From: an uncultured SAR116 cluster alpha proteobacterium
GTDB taxonomy: Bacteria; Pseudomonadota; Alphaproteobacteria; Puniceispirillales; GCA-002684695
Length of the DNA stretch: 64,000 bases
Reading direction: 5' to 3'
NCBI GenBank assembly: GCA_902539295.1
Contig: CACBIM010000002.1
Location: forward strand, 112,716-176,715
Below, piece after piece: positions 44,406-54,103 of the stretch. Made by a program: the position numbers and the translations under genes. The notes beneath the pieces were generated by a model. The model made no database searches, had not been told where the DNA came from, and saw only the letters and a list, made by a program, of their open reading frames with translations. Position 1 is the first letter of the stretch. The number at the start of each line of letters is the position of its first letter.

Positions 44406-45038
44406 ATGAGCTCAAAAAAAGGACTAAATGACGCATACTCAGTTAAAACTCCAGAAGATAATATTAAATTGTATAAGATCTGGGCATCTTCATATGACGA
44501 TGATTTTGCAAAAAAAAATGACTACCGCTCACCAGTTTTGATTTCAAACTATTATGACAAATATTCAAATAAAAATGATGTACCAGTCTTAGACGTGGGT
44601 GCCGGAACTGGCTTAATTGCTGAAGTCATGAATAAGAAAAATACAATAGATATTGATGCTATTGATATATCTCCTGAAATGCTAGAGTCTGCAAAATCAA
44701 AAAATTGCTATAATAAATTAATCGAGGCTGACCTTACCAAAAACTTAGATATTGATAACAACTATTATGGTGCAATCGTTAGTGCTGGTACATTTACACA
44801 TGGACATATCGGTCCTAATGCTCTTGATGAGCTTTTGAGAGTTACAAAGCCATCCGGTTTATTTGTCATTACAATTCATTCAAAAGTTTATGTAAACCAA
44901 AACTTTGAACAAAAATTTCAAGATATAAATGAACAAATAACAGATTTAACTTTTCATGAAGAAAAAGCCTATGGGAATAATCCAGATAAAGATCATGGAA
45001 ATGACACCGTATTTATAACTATTTTTAGAAAAAAATAA
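44406..45038 (+). CDS. Class I SAM-dependent methyltransferase
   Basis: 210 residues from the ATG at 44406, which follows AAAGGA; the frame extends upstream but overlaps the RidA gene. Motif I is VLDVGAGTGLIAEVM, followed by IDAIDISPEMLESAKSKNCY and a late FVITIHSKVY strand. The N-terminal part, NIKLYKIWASSYDDDF, is typical of Methyltransf_11/25 small-molecule enzymes. Substrate unknown. Its place between RidA and a DddQ-like gene could mean sulfur or oxygen methylation in the same pathway, but no direct sign of this is visible. Confidence 0.82.
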   Translation: MSSKKGLNDAYSVKTPEDNIKLYKIWASSYDDDFAKKNDYRSPVLISNYYDKYSNKNDVPVLDVGAGTGLIAEVMNKKNTIDIDAIDISPEMLESAKSKNCYNKLIEADLTKNLDIDNNYYGAIVSAGTFTHGHIGPNALDELLRVTKPSGLFVITIHSKVYVNQNFEQKFQDINEQITDLTFHEEKAYGNNPDKDHGNDTVFITIFRKK

Positions 45039-45044
45039 TATTGA

Positions 45045-45689
45045 ATGGAATTTCCCAATAAAGAAATTTTAATTTTTAAGGAAAATATTTTAAATTTTTA
45101 TAAAAGCTTAAAAAATTCCTATTTAAATAATGAACATAATCTTTTTTCCCACGTTGAAGATGTTATAAGCTCTCTCGAAGATGATCTTGGTTTCAACATA
45201 GGACATAAACCAAACATTCAACCAGTTTGTAGGTTTTTAGATGTGTGCATTAGCGAAACTAAAAATAATGATCTTAAGAAAATATCAGAAACAATTAATT
45301 CTCTTAAGCATTTTTTAAATTGGCGTTTGAACGATAATTACAAAAATATTTTTGAAGATGATTTTTTCAAAAATGAGAGCTTTGTTGAAATAATTGGGCC
45401 TTCAGGACTACTAATATGTGATAAAATAAGAGTAGGACTTCTACTTTTAGGCGATCATGTTCTATACCCTTCTCATAATCACCAAGCATTAGAATTTTAT
45501 ACTATCTTAAGTGGATCCTCAATGTGGCAAATTAATGATGAAAACTTCATTCTAAAAAAACCCGGAGATAAGATTTTTCATGATGAATGGGTAACTCACG
45601 CCATGAAAACTAATGGAGAACCAGTATTAGCACTTTTTTCATGGAGTGGCATGATTGAAAAAGAAGCAATTCCATTAAGTTTAAATTGA
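45045..45689 (+). CDS. dddQ: Cupin DMSP lyase family protein (DddQ-like)
   Basis: 214 residues. An N-terminal helical region (about 1-105) precedes a cupin barrel with YPSHNHQALEFY, an exact fit to the YPxHxHxAxExY DddQ/DddL motif: Tyr141, His144, His146, Glu150 and Tyr152. His185 in EWVTHAMKT follows at nearly the spacing of the last DddQ ligand. VGLLLLG before and PVLALFSWSG after also match the family. DMSP lyases release dimethyl sulfide and acrylate. Non-lyase relatives with this fold exist, so activity is not certain. The adjacent acyl-CoA genes could handle acrylate. Its end overlaps the convergent MetE-like gene by 9 nt. Confidence 0.7.
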   Translation: MEFPNKEILIFKENILNFYKSLKNSYLNNEHNLFSHVEDVISSLEDDLGFNIGHKPNIQPVCRFLDVCISETKNNDLKKISETINSLKHFLNWRLNDNYKNIFEDDFFKNESFVEIIGPSGLLICDKIRVGLLLLGDHVLYPSHNHQALEFYTILSGSSMWQINDENFILKKPGDKIFHDEWVTHAMKTNGEPVLALFSWSGMIEKEAIPLSLN

Positions 45690-46754
45690 TTTAACTGCAT
45701 CACACATTACTTTAAGTTTTTTCTTAGCTAAGTCTAAGCTGAATAATCCCATCCCACAATCTGGTGAAATAATTAGTCTATCTCTTTCAATAAAATTTAA
45801 AACTTCGGAAATTCTTTCTCTAATTTCATCAATTGTTTCAAGACGACTTTTGGTAACATTGATTGCACCAAAGATAATTTTTTTATCTGGAAATTTTTCT
45901 AATAATCTTAAATCATTTCTGAAATGAGCGTCTTCAATAGATATTTGGTCTATACCCATACTATTTAATTCTCCCGAAAGAGAAAAATAAGATTCTGGAT
46001 CTGCTTTCTTGTAATTTTCATCATCTAGATGATCAGTATATCCACAGCAAATATGTATTATTTTATTTACATCTTTAGGGACTTTATGCAGACATCTCTC
46101 AACTCCTTCAATTCCAAAAGATAAAGCATCCTCCACTTGACGAGCAAAAAGAGGCTCATCTATTTGAATGTATTTACAACCTTTATCTACTAAATTTAAA
46201 ATTTCCTTATTAACAGTATCTGCTAAATCGTAGTTCAATTTTTTCCTATCATCGTAAAAACAATCTGCCGTAGTATCCATTATTGTTAATGGACCAGGAA
46301 TTGTAAATTTAATTGGATTTTTTGAAAATGACTGCGCAGAAATAAAATCATTAGATGAATAAAATTTTCCTGAATGTGAAATTTTTTTTCTAATTGCTGG
46401 AAGACTTGTTTCATATGCCCCATCTCTTAAAACCTTGTGTTCTAAATTATTGAAGTCAAATCCATCCAAGTATCTACAATGATAATGAATATAATTCTCT
46501 CTTCTTATTTCACCATCTGTAGGAACATCAATACCTGCATCAATTTGAATATTAATTACCTCATTTGCTGCACGTTTAAACAGCAACTCATCAGATTCGT
46601 TTTTTTTATTTTGATATTTTGTATATTCGATAGTTGTTTTAACGGTATTCATACCATCTTCACCTCTAGCTGAGTCAAACCAATCCATAATTGGCAAGTA
46701 ATCAGGCTTGGGAAAAGATCCAATAGTAGTAGTTAAAATCTTGTTTTTATTCAT
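45681..46754 (-). CDS. Cobalamin-independent methionine synthase family protein (MetE-like, second copy)
   Basis: 357 residues, catalytic half only. Zinc ligands by position: His234 and Cys236 (IIHICCGYTDH), Glu274 (QISIEDAH) and Cys333 (SPDCGMG). N-terminal LTTTIGSFPKP is the usual family opening. It is clearly different from the copy at 13015 (HICCGY against HLCRGN), so the two are not a recent duplication. It is the last gene of the minus-strand transhydroxylase operon. Methyl transfer to homocysteine or another thiol is the likely reaction; the donor is unknown and might be a methylated pathway substrate. Confidence 0.8.
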   Translation of the reverse strand: MNKNKILTTTIGSFPKPDYLPIMDWFDSARGEDGMNTVKTTIEYTKYQNKKNESDELLFKRAANEVINIQIDAGIDVPTDGEIRRENYIHYHCRYLDGFDFNNLEHKVLRDGAYETSLPAIRKKISHSGKFYSSNDFISAQSFSKNPIKFTIPGPLTIMDTTADCFYDDRKKLNYDLADTVNKEILNLVDKGCKYIQIDEPLFARQVEDALSFGIEGVERCLHKVPKDVNKIIHICCGYTDHLDDENYKKADPESYFSLSGELNSMGIDQISIEDAHFRNDLRLLEKFPDKKIIFGAINVTKSRLETIDEIRERISEVLNFIERDRLIISPDCGMGLFSLDLAKKKLKVMCDAVKSI

Positions 46755-46793
46755 ATTAACATTTTACGTTAAATATAAAAAAAAATAACAGAA

Positions 46794-47966
46794 TTAATAT
46801 GGAAGACCTACATAATTTTCTGAAAAAGATTTTTGCGCTTCGATAGAATTTGATAAGTATTCTAGCTCTGCTAGTTGAATTTTCCTATCAAATTCATCTT
46901 GATTCGGAAAATTATGCATTAATGTAGTCATCCACCAACTAAAGCGTATTCCCTTCCAAACTCTCAACAAAGCTTTTTCAGAATAAGTGTTTAATAATTG
47001 ATCATCATTATTTTTAAAAAATGTAATTAATCCTTCCGACAAATAATGAATATCTGAAACAGCCAAATTTAGACCCTTAGCACCTGTAGGAGGAACGATA
47101 TGCGAAGCATCACCAGCAAGAAATAAATTACCCCATCTCATAGGCTCAGAAACAAAACTTCTTAATGGAGCAATTGACTTTTCAATAGAAGGACCTGTAA
47201 TTAAAGTATCAGAAGCTTCAGTTGGAAGTCTTAACTTTAACTCTTCCCAAAAATTATCATCTGACCAGTTTTCTATTTTATCTGAATTAGGGACCTGAAT
47301 GTAATATCTAGAAAGGTTTTCATTTCTCATAGATGCAAGTGCGAAGCCCCTTGAATGATTTGCATAAATTAGCTCATGACTAACAGGAGGTGTTTCTGAG
47401 AGTACACCCAACCATCCAAATGGATATACTTTTTCAAATATTTTTAATTTTTTTGTTGGAATATGACTTCTGCTAACACCATGAAAACCATCACAACCAA
47501 TAATAAATTTAGATTTAACTATATTTGGCTTTCCATCTTTATCTTTAAAAGAAACAAAAGACGTTTCTTTAGTAAGATCTTTAATTTCAACATCATTGAC
47601 TTCATGAATAATCTTAACTTTATGTTTTTCTAATTCTTTATATAGGTCAAAAGTAACTTCTGTCTGTCCATACACCATAACTTGCTTGTTAATAGTATTC
47701 TTAAAGTCTATCCTGAATTGCTTGTTTGAAGAAGATAGGAAGGTCCCCTCATGAACTTGACCTTCAGCACTCATTCTTTTCCCAACTCCATTTTTCATTA
47801 ACATGTCGACTGTGTTCCATTCCAAAACACCCGCCCTTATACGTGAAAGGACATACTCCTTAGTCATTCTTTCAAGAACTAAAACATCGATATTTGCTTT
47901 AGAAAGTATTAAGGCTAAAAGTGTTCCTGATGGTCCACCACCTATGATCACGACTTGGTTATGCAT
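46794..47966 (-). CDS. pobA: 4-hydroxybenzoate 3-monooxygenase-like flavoprotein (PobA family)
   Basis: 390 residues, the size of p-hydroxybenzoate hydroxylase. FAD-binding IIGGGPSGTLLALIL is followed by the PobA-specific SRIRAGVLEWNTVDML, IIGCDGFHGVSR in the middle, and FLAGDASHIVPPTGAKGLNL at the second FAD motif. It adds a hydroxyl ortho to the existing one of 4-hydroxybenzoate or a similar phenolic acid with NAD(P)H and O2 to give protocatechuate. No protocatechuate 3,4-dioxygenase is present; an extradiol enzyme and a molybdenum transhydroxylase-like enzyme occupy the same operon, suggesting an unusual route or a different phenolic substrate. Confidence 0.82.
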   Translation of the reverse strand: MHNQVVIIGGGPSGTLLALILSKANIDVLVLERMTKEYVLSRIRAGVLEWNTVDMLMKNGVGKRMSAEGQVHEGTFLSSSNKQFRIDFKNTINKQVMVYGQTEVTFDLYKELEKHKVKIIHEVNDVEIKDLTKETSFVSFKDKDGKPNIVKSKFIIGCDGFHGVSRSHIPTKKLKIFEKVYPFGWLGVLSETPPVSHELIYANHSRGFALASMRNENLSRYYIQVPNSDKIENWSDDNFWEELKLRLPTEASDTLITGPSIEKSIAPLRSFVSEPMRWGNLFLAGDASHIVPPTGAKGLNLAVSDIHYLSEGLITFFKNNDDQLLNTYSEKALLRVWKGIRFSWWMTTLMHNFPNQDEFDRKIQLAELEYLSNSIEAQKSFSENYVGLPY

Positions 47967-47984
47967 ATAAGCTTCAAATCCTAA

Positions 47985-49220
47985 TTATATAATTTCTTCA
48001 AGAGCATTTAAAAGCATGTTTATTTCTTCCATTGATGTGTAATGGACAAATGAAAGTCTAACCACACCATCTTCAGGATTTATTCCAAGTGCTTTAAGTG
48101 GTCTTACAGCATAAAAGTCACCTGCTCCTGCCATAATATTGTATTCATTTAATTGATTAGCAATCTCACTACTATTTTTATTTTTAACGGTAAATGCAAC
48201 TGTTGGTGCTCTCAAAACATTATCACCAGGGCCCAGCAATCTAGTTTTTTCATTTCCGCGAAAATAATCCAACAAAGGTTTAAGAAGTTTTATTTCATGC
48301 TCCCTAAATAGTTTAGCTACAATTTTAGGTTTTTTATGCTTATTATGTTCACCATTTTCTTGTAAGTGATGTTCATATACTGCATCAAAGTAATCAATAA
48401 TCCCATTGCAAGCTGCAACTTGAGCATGATCAGGACCTGCTGGAACCATAAATTTATCTGAGTATTTAGAATTAAAAAAATGAGACTGATTAGTTAAAGC
48501 CTGTTTTGCCTTTTGACGAATAACCATAACTCCTTGATGAGGTCCGTAAGTTTTGTATGCTGAAAAGAAATATATGTCTGCACCTAATTCATTAACATCT
48601 GGCAATCCATGAGGGCAATAGGACACCCCATCTACAATTAATAAACTTCCATTGTTTTGAGCAATTTTAGAAATTTCTCTAATTTCATTGATTTCACCAA
48701 CAATATTTGAACAATGTGTAACTGCTATAAATTTAGTTTTTGGAGTTATAAGTTTCTCCAAATCTTTAATATTTAAGGATCCTGTATCAGTTTCAATTTG
48801 CCATACTTTTACTTTTATGCCCCTTTTTGACATTCTATGCCATGCCCCAGCATTTGCTTCATGCTCTTGATCTGACACTATTATTTCATCACTTTCATTC
48901 ATGTTTTCTAAGAAACTTTGAGCTAATACATATGTATTTTGAGAAGTTGAAGGCCCAAATAAAACTTCATCAGTATTTACATTTAAATACTCAGCCATTC
49001 TTGCCCGTGCACTATCCATCTCTTCACCAGCAAGGGCTGAAGCTTCATAAAACCCATAAGGCTGAACTTTTCTTTGTTTAAAGTAACGATCAAATCTTTC
49101 TATAACCTGCTTACACATATATGATCCACCAGCATTTTCAAAAAAAGCTTTGTCTTTTAACTTCTCTTCCGAGAATGCTGGGAAATGAGATCTTACAAAA
49201 TTTAGATCTAATTGTTCCAT
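47985..49220 (-). CDS. Cysteine desulfurase-like class V PLP enzyme
   Basis: 411 residues; start ATG follows TTTGGAGAG. PLP features: LLIVDGVSYCPHGLPDVNEL, the Schiff-base lysine in FFSAYKTYGPHQGVMV, and the opening YLNVNTDEVLFGPSTSQNTY. This matches the VC1184-type cysteine desulfurase-like group rather than housekeeping IscS or SufS; it also lacks a clear mobile Cys loop. It lies between the transhydroxylase subunits and the PobA-like gene. One possibility is sulfuration of the molybdenum cofactor or FeS supply for the enzyme upstream; another is an unrelated aminotransferase or lyase step. Confidence 0.75.
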   Translation of the reverse strand: MEQLDLNFVRSHFPAFSEEKLKDKAFFENAGGSYMCKQVIERFDRYFKQRKVQPYGFYEASALAGEEMDSARARMAEYLNVNTDEVLFGPSTSQNTYVLAQSFLENMNESDEIIVSDQEHEANAGAWHRMSKRGIKVKVWQIETDTGSLNIKDLEKLITPKTKFIAVTHCSNIVGEINEIREISKIAQNNGSLLIVDGVSYCPHGLPDVNELGADIYFFSAYKTYGPHQGVMVIRQKAKQALTNQSHFFNSKYSDKFMVPAGPDHAQVAACNGIIDYFDAVYEHHLQENGEHNKHKKPKIVAKLFREHEIKLLKPLLDYFRGNEKTRLLGPGDNVLRAPTVAFTVKNKNSSEIANQLNEYNIMAGAGDFYAVRPLKALGINPEDGVVRLSFVHYTSMEEINMLLNALEEII

Positions 49221-49261
49221 AAACTCTCCAAATTTTTTAAATAAACATTTTAAACTTAATT

Positions 49262-49292
49262 AATTATAAAGCCTTTTAGCTTAATTAAGGCT
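49262..49292 (-). terminator. Short hairpin after the small transhydroxylase-subunit gene
   Basis: AGCCTT (49270-49275) pairs with AAGGCT (49287-49292). In the minus direction it is followed by TTATAATTA. The stem has only 6 bp and the tract is weak, so this may be a partial stop or a processing site within the operon, in the longest gap (86 nt) of that operon. Confidence 0.35.
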
Positions 49293-49306
49293 AGGTATAT
49301 TATTTC

Positions 49307-50143
49307 TTATATATAAATATTACCTAAAAATAGACTGTCGTTTAAGTTTAATTTGATAGACTTTTTAATAGATTTATATTCTATCTCAATTTCATATTCA
49401 CCACTATTAGCAGGTAACTTATCAAATTTAAAATCGCCAAAATCATCAGTTTGCAACTCATCAATTGTTTGACTATTTTTGCATAACTTAACATTTGCGC
49501 CAGAGATACAATCTTCTATTTTATTTTTAATTATTGCTACACTTCCACCAATAAAACATTTGTTGTACCTAAATAAGTTTTTATAATAAACTCTCGGACT
49601 TGTATTATATTCCGGATTTAATATTTCTAACTTTTCTTTTTGAACAATTTTTTGCATTTCTTTATCATCAACTTTTAAAGATTTCATGGCATCAGTGGCA
49701 CATACTGATACTGCTCTTGGTTCTTTCCATCCTTTATCGAGAAGATGTGCATCAAAGAACCATATTTGAGGTATTTTGAGTTCCTCATTCCAAGAAATTG
49801 ATCCATGAGGACAACTATCAACAATCTGCTTTTGACCTTTAGACTTTTCAGGGTCAATAATAATAATGCCATCATTTCTTTTTGTAATAGCGTTATTCTT
49901 AGCAACTTTCATACATGGTGCATCATCACAGTGCTGGCACATTGTGGGGATATAACCGATATCTATCATTGGAGTTTGACCACGCTCCTTTTTTTCAATT
50001 TTTATCCACTCAGCACCCCTTTTTGGCATTTCTGCAGAATATCCAGGAAAGGCATTGCCAACGTGCTCATCTTTAGACGCTAAAGTACACATATTACAAT
50101 TAGTACAGTTATCAACATCTATTATTAAATTCCATTTTTTCAT
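49307..50143 (-). CDS. Transhydroxylase-type small subunit, iron-sulfur protein lacking one [4Fe-4S] site
   Basis: 278 residues, close in length and order to the small subunit of Pelobacter pyrogallol-phloroglucinol transhydroxylase: ferredoxin-like region (1-160), PRVYYKNLFRYNK, then a C-terminal Ig-like beta domain (about 198-278). Ligand cysteines present are C13, C16, C19, C69, C72, C77, C111 and C148. In the normal protein a fourth Cys follows C19, and a CxxC plus another Cys precede C148; here those places are Ser23, Trp128, Asp131 and Ala144. These are the four ligands of one cubane, so two clusters should remain. It passes electrons to or from the molybdenum subunit encoded upstream. 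Confidence 0.85.
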   Translation of the reverse strand: MKKWNLIIDVDNCTNCNMCTLASKDEHVGNAFPGYSAEMPKRGAEWIKIEKKERGQTPMIDIGYIPTMCQHCDDAPCMKVAKNNAITKRNDGIIIIDPEKSKGQKQIVDSCPHGSISWNEELKIPQIWFFDAHLLDKGWKEPRAVSVCATDAMKSLKVDDKEMQKIVQKEKLEILNPEYNTSPRVYYKNLFRYNKCFIGGSVAIIKNKIEDCISGANVKLCKNSQTIDELQTDDFGDFKFDKLPANSGEYEIEIEYKSIKKSIKLNLNDSLFLGNIYI

Positions 50144-50158
50144 TTATTTTACCTTAGT

Positions 50159-53100
50159 CTATTCTGCTGCTTTTAAAATTTTCTGTTGAGATTTAATATT
50201 TTTTAACTCTTTTTTATCCCAAAGTTCTAGCTCCACTAAAGCAGTACTATTACCCATTGAATGTGCTTTTTTAATTTGACTTTTCTTAGGCGTAAGTAGA
50301 TTTAACATACCTCCTCTATCAACAGACTCTCCAGGTTTTCCTAGAGGATCATATTTAGCACATGATTCATATCCATGAGCAGAGCCCTCCATTATTCTAT
50401 CTGTAACTTGAGCTGCACATATTACAGCTCCTTGATCATTAAATACTTTTACTAAATCATTATTTTTGATTTTTCTTTTTTCAGCATCACGACTATTTAT
50501 CCTAATTACCCAATAATCATATCCATCTACACGAACTCTATGATCAGAGATGTCGTTGATGAATGTATCTTTTGCATCGCCTTGGGTATGAAAAGAAAAC
50601 CTTGGATGTGGAGTTAACATCATTATCGGGAATTTAGAGTTTTTATTTACTTTAAATGCTGGGTCATATTTAACAATAGGTGGTCTCTCGGGATCTTCTG
50701 CATCAAAGCGTTTCAAACTAGAAGCTTCAAATTCAATCTTACCAGATTGTGTCTGAATACCTTTTAGATACTCGTCTTTATAATCAGATGGAAGAGGCAT
50801 CGGCTCAGGCACATCTTTTTTTCTATTCTCATAATACCAATTCCAAGACAATGGGTCTCTTAACTCTTTTTTATTTGGTGGTATTACAGCATAGCCTTTT
50901 TTCACAAATTCTTCCCAACTTATAATTTTTGGCAAGTCTGAAGAGTCAAAAATCCTTCTTACCCAATCAATTTCAGAAATACCTTCTGTAAAATATGCGC
51001 TTAAACCAAGTCTCTCGCAAATCATTGAAAAAATCTTATAATCAGACTTTGATTCACCTAATGGCTCAATAGCCTTATGTTGAAAAACAGCCACTCTGTT
51101 ATTTAGTTGTGTTTGTCCATGATGAGCGTAACCACCCAAAGCTGCCCATTCACTAATATCTTCTCTTTCAAAATTTGTGCAAGCTGGCAGAATTAAGTCG
51201 GAATATTTGGTTTCTCCCTCCATCCAAATAGACTGATTTACAACAAATTCTAGGTTTTCAGATTGATACATTTTAATGTGCCTGTTTGAATCTGGCATTG
51301 TACCAAACATCGATCCACCATATTTGTAAAGCATTTTAACAGGAGAATAACCTGGTTTAGGGTATGTTACTTTATTAAATTGCGCTTCTATAGATTTTCC
51401 ATCCCACACATATCCTTCGGCTTTCCCATTAATGATTGCTTCCGGCAACCACAGTCTTGGAATTGACTGCTCAACAGTATTCATACTTGGTAATTGAGGC
51501 ATTCTTTGAAACAATTCAACTGACATTGCTGTATGATGAAGGTCACCTGAAATTCCGCCTTCAGCATAGCCAGGAAAATAAAAATTATTATCTACCGGTG
51601 TTCCCCATTGTAAATTACCCATATTAACGCCAGGCTTACCAATGCCTTGCATTGCTATTAAGCATACCAAGGATCTAGCCCATTGGATGCCTGTTTGGTT
51701 TCTACACGCTCCACCGTGACCATTGCCCCAGCCACCTGCTGCTAGATATACTTTTTTGTTACCCCATTTCCTTGCCAAAGCCCTAATATCTTTTGCAGAT
51801 AATCCTGTTTCTTTAGCTGCCCACTCAGGAGTTTTTTCTACTTTGTCATCTTTACCTAAAATATAATCTTTCCATTTATCAAAACCTATAGTTCGATTTT
51901 TTACAAAATCTTTATCGTAAAGATTTTCTTTTATCCACACATAAGCAATTGCCATAGCAAGTGCTGGAGATGAAGTCGGTTTGGTTGGAAGCCATTTACC
52001 ACCTAAAAATTGACAACTGTCATTATAAAATGGATCAACATGAACAATATCAATATCCAATTCTTTCAACCATTTCCTTCTAATTGTGCCTTCAAAAGAT
52101 CCATAAGCACCACTTGTACCTTCAGGGTTGCTGGCCCAAAAAACAACCATTTCAGCCTCTTTCAATAAATCTTCAACTGTGCCGTAGGTTTCAGATTGAC
52201 CGACCCTTAACGAACCACCCCAATGGTGAGCTGCTCCCCAGTACCATCCTTCCCAACTATCAGGGTTATGGTGAACACGAGACATACCAAGTGCATTTAT
52301 AAATTTAAAGTTTGCACTTAAATAATAACCTACATTTCCCCATGTATGGTGTGAACCATGGCTATTTACAATTGCACCAGGGCCATGCTCTTTCTTTACT
52401 CTCTTAATTTCATTAGTAACAATATCTAAAGCTTCCTCCCATGATATTCTCTCATAGCCAGAAACACCTCTATTTTTCTGATTTCTTTTCCCACTAGGAT
52501 TAAAATCAACTCTTTTCATTGGGTGCAGAAGACGATCTGGCGAGTAAACCATTGACTTCCAGTTCATACCATGTGGAGCTAAAGTAGTTTTTCTAGGGGG
52601 CTTAAAGGTCTTGCCTCTTGCACTAATTGACCAAGTGTCTGGGTCACTATCATCAAACTCAATTGGAGTTATTCTAATTATTTTATCATTCTTTACATAG
52701 ATAAAAACTGGACCACCATTAGTCATATTGGTAAATCGTTTAACCCCATCACCTACCTCAACACCATGTTTTAAACCATTAGTCTGGGTTTTCATCAATG
52801 TTTGTGTGAACCAAAGTGTAAATTCATCTGGACCATCGAGGGTAAGGTTAAAGTCTTTAAGAGCATTAATTTGATCCAATTGATTAATAGATTTTTTAAA
52901 TAGAAAAGCCATTACCAATGGCATCATTAATGTAACGGCAACATCAGAGTTTTTAAAAGAGAGAACAACTTCAGGCTTTTTATGAAAGCCAGAAGATGAG
53001 ATTATATTTCCGTTATTAAAAGTTATCCATCTACCAACAGATTTATCTTTTACTTGAATTTGAGCTGTAAAGTTTTTTTCTGCAAGATGCGTTTTAAATT

Positions 53101-53176
53101 TTTTGTGAACTATTGATTGCCACCATAGTAATAATCTCAAGCCTAATAGAATTATAGAAAATTTAATCTTATTCAT
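50159..53176 (-). CDS. Molybdopterin oxidoreductase, transhydroxylase large-subunit type, with N-terminal SCP2-like domain
   Basis: 1005 residues. Residues about 150-1000 are a DMSO-reductase-superfamily catalytic subunit. It lacks an N-terminal FeS motif, as in Pelobacter transhydroxylase, and has the same active-site blocks: [10 protein letters not shown] with His276 and HNPDSWEGW with Asp306, Ser307 (Mo ligand position) and Trp308. The Ser lies 31 residues after the His, as I recall it for Pelobacter. Residues about 1-135 are extra: a hydrophobic start, then [19 protein letters not shown] and [19 protein letters not shown], a pattern like SCP2 sterol-carrier domains. No Tat motif, so cytosolic, perhaps membrane-touching. 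Likely hydroxyl transfer or hydroxylation of a phenolic ring. Confidence 0.82.
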   Translation of the reverse strand: MNKIKFSIILLGLRLLLWWQSIVHKKFKTHLAEKNFTAQIQVKDKSVGRWITFNNGNIISSSGFHKKPEVVLSFKNSDVAVTLMMPLVMAFLFKKSINQLDQINALKDFNLTLDGPDEFTLWFTQTLMKTQTNGLKHGVEVGDGVKRFTNMTNGGPVFIYVKNDKIIRITPIEFDDSDPDTWSISARGKTFKPPRKTTLAPHGMNWKSMVYSPDRLLHPMKRVDFNPSGKRNQKNRGVSGYERISWEEALDIVTNEIKRVKKEHGPGAIVNSHGSHHTWGNVGYYLSANFKFINALGMSRVHHNPDSWEGWYWGAAHHWGGSLRVGQSETYGTVEDLLKEAEMVVFWASNPEGTSGAYGSFEGTIRRKWLKELDIDIVHVDPFYNDSCQFLGGKWLPTKPTSSPALAMAIAYVWIKENLYDKDFVKNRTIGFDKWKDYILGKDDKVEKTPEWAAKETGLSAKDIRALARKWGNKKVYLAAGGWGNGHGGACRNQTGIQWARSLVCLIAMQGIGKPGVNMGNLQWGTPVDNNFYFPGYAEGGISGDLHHTAMSVELFQRMPQLPSMNTVEQSIPRLWLPEAIINGKAEGYVWDGKSIEAQFNKVTYPKPGYSPVKMLYKYGGSMFGTMPDSNRHIKMYQSENLEFVVNQSIWMEGETKYSDLILPACTNFEREDISEWAALGGYAHHGQTQLNNRVAVFQHKAIEPLGESKSDYKIFSMICERLGLSAYFTEGISEIDWVRRIFDSSDLPKIISWEEFVKKGYAVIPPNKKELRDPLSWNWYYENRKKDVPEPMPLPSDYKDEYLKGIQTQSGKIEFEASSLKRFDAEDPERPPIVKYDPAFKVNKNSKFPIMMLTPHPRFSFHTQGDAKDTFINDISDHRVRVDGYDYWVIRINSRDAEKRKIKNNDLVKVFNDQGAVICAAQVTDRIMEGSAHGYESCAKYDPLGKPGESVDRGGMLNLLTPKKSQIKKAHSMGNSTALVELELWDKKELKNIKSQQKILKAAE

Positions 53177-53218
53177 TCTTCATCTCAAAATAATATTTTT
53201 GTCTAATAATTATATAAT

Positions 53219-54088
53219 CTAGTTTTCTTTGTGGACTATATTTTTTAGCACGCCTAAATTTGAAATTTCAATTTCAATAACATCGCCATCTTTCATGTAA
53301 ACAGGAGGATCACGCCGATCTCCAACTCCTCCAGGGGTTCCTGTTACAATCACATCACCAGGCGATAACTCAATAAATGTTGAACAATAATTGATTAGTT
53401 TCTCAATTGGAAAAATCAAATCATTCAAAGATGCATCTTGCATAATTTCACCATTTAATCTTGTTTGAATTTTCATTTCTTTATAGTTAGACACCTCATC
53501 TGCCGAAAGCATATAAGGGCCAAAGCCACCAGTCTTATGAAAATTCTTACCTGGAATAAATTGAGAAGTGTGTTTTTGCCAATCTCGAACTGTGGCGTCA
53601 TTATAACAAGCGTATCCAGCAACATGGTCCATAGCATTCATTTCATCAATATACCTGCCAGCCTTACCAATTATAATAGCCATTTCACCCTCATAATCTA
53701 ATTTATCAGATACTTTAGGACAAATTATACTATCTCCATGACCTGTTTGTGTTTCAGCAAATCTTGTAAATATTGTAGGGTTTTGACTTTCTGGCCTTTT
53801 AGTTTCAGCTCTATGATTTTCGTAGTTAAGACCTATACAGAAAATCTTTCCTGGATTTGGTATTACAGGCAACAAAGTTACATCACTTAAGTTGACAACT
53901 GGCAAACCTGTTACATCCATATTATTAAGTTCACTAATTTTGTTATCCTTAATTGCAGACTTAAGACATGGTATCCACTCCATACCTTCCCTATACTGCT
54001 CATAATGTGATGTTAAATCTACGATTGTTTCTTCCAAAAGAATTCCAAAGCATTCTTTACTGTTATTTAAAAAACTTACATATTTCAT
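53219..54088 (-). CDS. Fumarylacetoacetate hydrolase family protein
   Basis: 289 residues of FAH fold: IFCIGLNYENHRAETKRP, metal ligands in LDYEGEMAIIIGKAGRYI, catalytic-lid region HKTGGFGPYML, and PGDVIVTGTPGGVGDRRDPP near the end. Such proteins hydrolyse or decarboxylate dioxo-acid products of ring cleavage. Compared with the copy at 8472 it keeps GTPGGVG rather than GTPTGAG and is a distinct paralogue. In this operon it follows the two extradiol-type VOC genes and probably breaks the C-C bond of their ring-opened product. Ribosome site AAGGAG lies 10 nt before the ATG. Confidence 0.85.
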   Translation of the reverse strand: MKYVSFLNNSKECFGILLEETIVDLTSHYEQYREGMEWIPCLKSAIKDNKISELNNMDVTGLPVVNLSDVTLLPVIPNPGKIFCIGLNYENHRAETKRPESQNPTIFTRFAETQTGHGDSIICPKVSDKLDYEGEMAIIIGKAGRYIDEMNAMDHVAGYACYNDATVRDWQKHTSQFIPGKNFHKTGGFGPYMLSADEVSNYKEMKIQTRLNGEIMQDASLNDLIFPIEKLINYCSTFIELSPGDVIVTGTPGGVGDRRDPPVYMKDGDVIEIEISNLGVLKNIVHKEN

Positions 54089-54103
54089 TAATATTTTCTC
54101 CTT

